From: Clostridia bacterium
GTDB taxonomy: Bacteria > Bacillota > Clostridia > Oscillospirales > CAG-272
Direction: 5' to 3'
DNA: 8,674 nt
Assembly (NCBI GenBank): GCA_017395715.1
Contig: JAFQNZ010000248.1
Location: 1 to 8,674 of the forward strand
A model generated the notes under the pieces. The model was not told where the DNA came from. It did no database searches and saw only the letters and a list, made by a program, of their open reading frames with translations. Both the position numbers and the translations under genes were made by a program. Below are positions 6,805 to 8,674 of this stretch, piece after piece. Every line of letters begins with the position of its first letter. The stretch's first letter is position 1.

Positions 6805-7722
6805 TTATCGTATATGATGATTGGCAGATATTTCTTTGGCAGAGGTAAAAGTTAGAATCGGGGGATTTCCGATTCTGACACCACGAACTCCAATATACTC
6901 TGAAAACAAATGATGCTCATGGAGAATCCGTATGTTTTCACGTAGCAGAAGTTCTTCTATGTTAGAAGCGTGTGCGGTTGCTATCACAGGAACGCCTGCG
7001 TTTTGTGCCGAAAGAAGTGAAACGACTTCCTCACGTCCTCCGATTTCATCACAAACAATATACTGCGGAGATAGTGTTCTTGTAGCGATTTCGATCCCTT
7101 TTCCGCGCGGATAGCCGGACAAAAAATCAATATGACAACTTTCGTGAAGCGGTTCGGTTTCTATTTCACATCTTGTATCTATCACCGCAACCCGACGTGG
7201 CGGAGCCCCTGATGATAATTGTCGTACCAAATCTCGCAGAATTGTGGTTTTTCCCATGTTAGGGGGCGAAAAAATCAAAACACTCTCACTAAAAGACTTT
7301 TTGGCAAGATATGTATAGATTTCAATTGAAATATTATAAATAAAGTGCGGTATGCGTATGTTTAAGCTGTTAACAGAAGAGAGATTTTTAATTTTGCCAT
7401 CCTCGCACACGGCTTTTCCAACAACACCCACACGCACTCCTTCTTTCAATGCAATATATCCCTCTGTCATACTATCCATATGAGAATAAAGCGAGTTATG
7501 GCACAAAGCCGCAATGATTCGGTTCATCAAATCATCATGAACAACAAGGGGGCAAACATGGTTTTCGCCGTATCCGTATGATCCGCACTCTCCTCTGGCA
7601 AGCGTTAAAGAAAGCGGCTTCCCTCTTCTGATGCGTATTTCTGTAACACTGTTTTCAAATTTTTCAATAAATCGGTACACATCTCGTGGCAAATACTGTC
7701 GTAATTGTTCAATCGTTTTCAA
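6805..7722 (-). CDS. spoIIIAA: Stage III sporulation protein AA (SpoIIIAA), ATPase, TTG start
   Basis: SpoIIIAA is the cytoplasmic ATPase of the SpoIIIA channel, related to secretion ATPases. The 305-residue protein (307 in B. subtilis) has an N-terminal domain with the family motif EIRIRRGKPLSL (28-39) and SMTEGYIALKEGVRVGVVG (84-102). The ATPase core has a P-loop SPPNMGKTT (152-160), Walker B YIVCDE (221-226), RTLSPQYIV before it and ATAHAS (248-253) after it. The P-loop has Ser where the first Gly is expected, while GKTT is intact. The start appears to be TTG at 7722, because an in-frame stop lies seven codons upstream and no in-frame ATG precedes residue 66. AAAGGA (7734-7739) is 11 bases from this TTG but 6 bases from an out-of-frame ATG that reads Met-Ile-stop, with the stop overlapping the TTG. 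First gene of the operon. Confidence 0.95.
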   Translation of the reverse strand: MKTIEQLRQYLPRDVYRFIEKFENSVTEIRIRRGKPLSLTLARGECGSYGYGENHVCPLVVHDDLMNRIIAALCHNSLYSHMDSMTEGYIALKEGVRVGVVGKAVCEDGKIKNLSSVNSLNIRIPHFIYNISIEIYTYLAKKSFSESVLIFSPPNMGKTTILRDLVRQLSSGAPPRRVAVIDTRCEIETEPLHESCHIDFLSGYPRGKGIEIATRTLSPQYIVCDEIGGREEVVSLLSAQNAGVPVIATAHASNIEELLLRENIRILHEHHLFSEYIGVRGVRIGNPPILTFTSAKEISANHHIR

Positions 7723-7733
7723 ATCATGCTCAT

Positions 7734-7739
7734 TCCTTT
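7734..7739 (-). promoter_or_regulatory. Ribosome binding site before spoIIIAA, better placed for a mini-ORF
   Basis: AAAGGA is followed after 6 bases by ATG ATT TGA (7727-7719), whose stop overlaps the TTG start of spoIIIAA by two bases (TTGA). The direct distance to the TTG is 11 bases, longer than usual, which suggests reinitiation or a weak start. Confidence 0.5.
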
Positions 7740-7763
7740 AATAGACAAGGTCTGCTTACACGC

Positions 7764-7794
7764 AATATATACTCGTCCTCAAAATAAAATATGC
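7764..7794 (-). promoter_or_regulatory. Candidate spoIIIA operon promoter (sigma-E-like, weak match)
   Basis: In B. subtilis spoIIIA is transcribed by sigma-E in the mother cell. The 133-base gap between hpf and spoIIIAA contains GCATATT (7794-7788), resembling the sigma-E -35 element. TATATATT (7771-7764) is a partial match (5 of 8) to the -10 CATACAnT. The spacing of 16 is longer than I expect. A sigma-A reading (TTGCAT with a TATATA 19 bases on) is no better. This is a candidate only. Confidence 0.3.
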
Positions 7795-7807
7795 AAGAGA
7801 GGATATA

Positions 7808-7842
7808 ATAAAAAGGTGTTGCACCTTTGGCGCAACACCTTT
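7808..7842 (-). terminator. Intrinsic terminator of hpf
   Basis: On the minus strand, 13 bases after the hpf stop, AAAGGTGTTGC pairs with GCAACACCTTT (11 bp, extendable by a G-U and a C-G pair) and is followed by a U run (CCTTTTTATT). The 3' arm can instead pair with a nearer AAAGGTG copy (7828-7822) in a 7-bp hairpin with a 3-base loop, ending at the same U run. Confidence 0.92.
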
Positions 7843-7855
7843 GAAAAACAGTATA

Positions 7856-8389
7856 TTATTCGGGAATGATACAACCGTATGTTCCGTCTTTTTTACGGTA
7901 CACAACATTTACCTCTCCGCTTTCATCATTGGAAAACACATAGAAATCATGCTCAAGAAGATTCATTTGCATAATAGCTTCTTCGCAAGACATGGGTTTG
8001 AACTTAAATGATTTTGTGCGAACGGCAAATTCGGTTTCTTCCTCAAAATCCTCAACAGGAACAATATCAGGCGCATTTCCTTTTAGGAATGCTCCTTCTC
8101 TCAATCGCTTGGCAAGCCTTGTTTTATTCTTTCTGATCTGCCGTTCAATGGCATTCAATGCTTTGTCAAGCGCGTTCTGGTAAGTTTCGTCAGACTGTTC
8201 GCTGTGGAAAAAGATTCCCACACTCGTAATCGTGAGTTCAAGATTATCGAAATTGCCTTTTTGGGAGATAACAACGGTTGCTTCCGCGTCATCCTTGAAG
8301 AACTTTTCATACTTCAACAATTTGCGTTCAACTGTTTCACGAAAACCTCTCGGAACTTCTGTTTTTCTGCCAATAACTGTTACCTTCAT
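7856..8389 (-). CDS. hpf: Ribosome hibernation promoting factor, long form (HPF)
   Basis: Long HPF binds the 30S decoding region and dimerises 70S ribosomes into inactive 100S particles in stationary phase or stress. The 177-residue protein has an N-terminal S30AE/YfiA domain (about 1-98: MKVTVIGRKTEVPRGFRETV, NLELTITSV, and the basic helix RQIRKNKTRLAKRLRE). An acidic linker (about 105-120) follows. The C-terminal dimerisation domain (122-177) carries the hallmarks RTKSFKFKPMSCEEAIMQMN, LEHDFYVF and NVVYRKKDGTYG. I chose the ATG at 8389 because AAAGGTGG (8398-8405) lies 8 bases upstream. A GTG at 8401 is in frame but lies within that Shine-Dalgarno. It has its own promoter and terminator, so it is monocistronic and separate from spoIIIA. 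Confidence 0.97.
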   Translation of the reverse strand: MKVTVIGRKTEVPRGFRETVERKLLKYEKFFKDDAEATVVISQKGNFDNLELTITSVGIFFHSEQSDETYQNALDKALNAIERQIRKNKTRLAKRLREGAFLKGNAPDIVPVEDFEEETEFAVRTKSFKFKPMSCEEAIMQMNLLEHDFYVFSNDESGEVNVVYRKKDGTYGCIIPE

Positions 8390-8415
8390 TCTACTTACCA
8401 CCTTTCGTGTTTAGC

Positions 8416-8433
8416 AAGACAGCTATCTGTCTT
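8416..8433 (-). promoter_or_regulatory. Hairpin at the predicted 5' end of the hpf mRNA
   Basis: AAGACAG-ATAG-CTGTCTT forms a perfect 7-bp stem with a 4-base loop. With the -10 box at 8446-8441, transcription should start near 8434, so the hairpin would begin at about the first transcribed base and end some ten bases before the Shine-Dalgarno. It could protect the 5' end of the mRNA or be a DNA operator. The function is inferred. Confidence 0.5.
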
Positions 8434-8440
8434 TGTGAAT

Positions 8441-8469
8441 ATTGTACCATGAAACGAAATGTTTGTCAA
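8441..8469 (-). promoter_or_regulatory. Sigma-A promoter of hpf
   Basis: TTGACA (8469-8464), a 17-base spacer and TACAAT (8446-8441) on the minus strand form a near-perfect vegetative promoter about 45 bases upstream of the hpf ATG. Confidence 0.9.
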
Positions 8470-8489
8470 TATATATTGTTAAGTTTAAC
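8467..8489. promoter_or_regulatory. Palindromes upstream of and overlapping the hpf -35 box
   Basis: CAATATATATTG (8467-8478) is a perfect 12-base palindrome sharing three bases with the hpf -35 box. Next to it, GTTAA-GT-TTAAC (8478-8489) is a second inverted repeat. The location suits a repressor or activator site, but both are AT-rich and chance is possible. Confidence 0.35.
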
Positions 8490-8542
8490 CATCTTTTTTC
8501 AGGTTTTTTCTATATGTAGTTTTTTTATTTGATTGAAAAGCA

Positions 8543-8571
8543 TTGACACTTGATTGCTTCTATGCTACAAT
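8543..8571 (+). promoter_or_regulatory. Sigma-A promoter of the rightmost gene
   Basis: TTGACA (8543-8548), a 17-base spacer and TACAAT (8566-8571) form a near-consensus promoter facing away from hpf, about 40 bases before the ATG at 8612. Upstream T-tracts (8494-8499, 8504-8509, 8520-8526) could bend the DNA or contribute UP-element contacts. Hexamers and spacing are identical to those of the divergent hpf promoter. Confidence 0.88.
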
Positions 8572-8611
8572 ACATACACAAACCAAACGAATCATGAAAG
8601 GGGTTGATTTG

Positions 8612-8674
8612 ATGTTAAAAAAGAAACTCTTCCGTGTTGCAACAGTCTTCCTTTCTCTGCTATTGATCATAACC
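8612..8674 (+). CDS. Start of an exported or membrane protein (first 21 codons only)
   Basis: The frame runs from ATG 8612 to the window edge and reads MLKKKLFRVATVFLSLLLII and one more Thr. It has a basic n-region (KKK) and a hydrophobic core, as in a signal peptide or N-terminal anchor. AAAGGGG (8598-8604) lies 7 bases upstream. An in-frame ATG at 8594 is less likely because the Shine-Dalgarno would then be coding and nothing suitable precedes it. A consensus promoter lies about 40 bases upstream. It is transcribed divergently from hpf. The product cannot be identified from this fragment; a secreted enzyme, lipoprotein or membrane protein are all possible. Confidence 0.8.
   Translation, partial: MLKKKLFRVATVFLSLLLIIT

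Noticed and set aside
8390..8401. HPF start at GTG 8401, four codons upstream
   Set aside because: The GTG lies inside the AAAGGTGG Shine-Dalgarno that serves ATG 8389, and HPF proteins normally begin MKVTVIG or similar.
8594..8611. Earlier in-frame ATG for the right-hand gene
   Set aside because: No ribosome site precedes it and its first codons are the Shine-Dalgarno for ATG 8612.
1..8674. Search for CRISPR arrays, insertion sequences, attachment sites, tRNA or rRNA genes
   Set aside because: No spaced repeats, transposase or integrase motifs, long terminal repeats or recognisable RNA genes were seen by eye; coding density and style are uniform throughout.

Overview
The window is a chromosomal stretch of an anaerobic, endospore-forming Firmicute, most likely a clostridial (Oscillospiraceae-like) bacterium. 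The evidence is a complete eight-gene spoIIIA cluster, a long-form ribosome hibernation factor typical of Gram-positive bacteria, consensus sigma-A promoters, AT-leaning DNA and strong AGGAGG-type ribosome binding sites. Nearly everything is coded on the minus strand. The lineage is inferred from gene content only.

Reading the minus strand in the direction of transcription (right to left): hpf (8389-7856) has its own consensus promoter and ends at a strong intrinsic terminator. The spoIIIAA-AB-AC-AD-AE-AF-AG-AH operon follows (7722-3024) and ends at a 13-bp-stem terminator (3012-2977). Then come a consensus promoter, ligA (2869-896), and 21 bases later the start of obgE, which runs off the left edge. 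At the far right a divergent plus-strand promoter drives a gene of which only the first 21 codons, a likely signal peptide, are present.

The spoIIIA products form the mother-cell half of the SpoIIIA-SpoIIQ channel that links mother cell and forespore after engulfment. AA is the cytoplasmic ATPase. AB resembles type II secretion GspF. AC, AD and AE are membrane proteins. AF, AG and AH carry ring-building domains facing the intermembrane space. Translation in the operon is tightly packed: AC/AD overlap, AD/AE abut, AA/AB are one base apart, and AB, AD and AE have no visible Shine-Dalgarno, so they probably depend on translational coupling. AA and AC begin at non-AUG codons that overlap the stop of a tiny out-of-frame AUG mini-ORF.

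I see no mobile element, CRISPR array, tRNA, rRNA or wholly unknown system. The most interesting points are variations on a known machine: a very short SpoIIIAG that appears to lack the beta-triangle insertion, a SpoIIIAA P-loop with Ser in place of its first Gly, two well-formed start sites for SpoIIIAH, and a probable 5'-terminal hairpin plus a palindrome over the -35 box at hpf.
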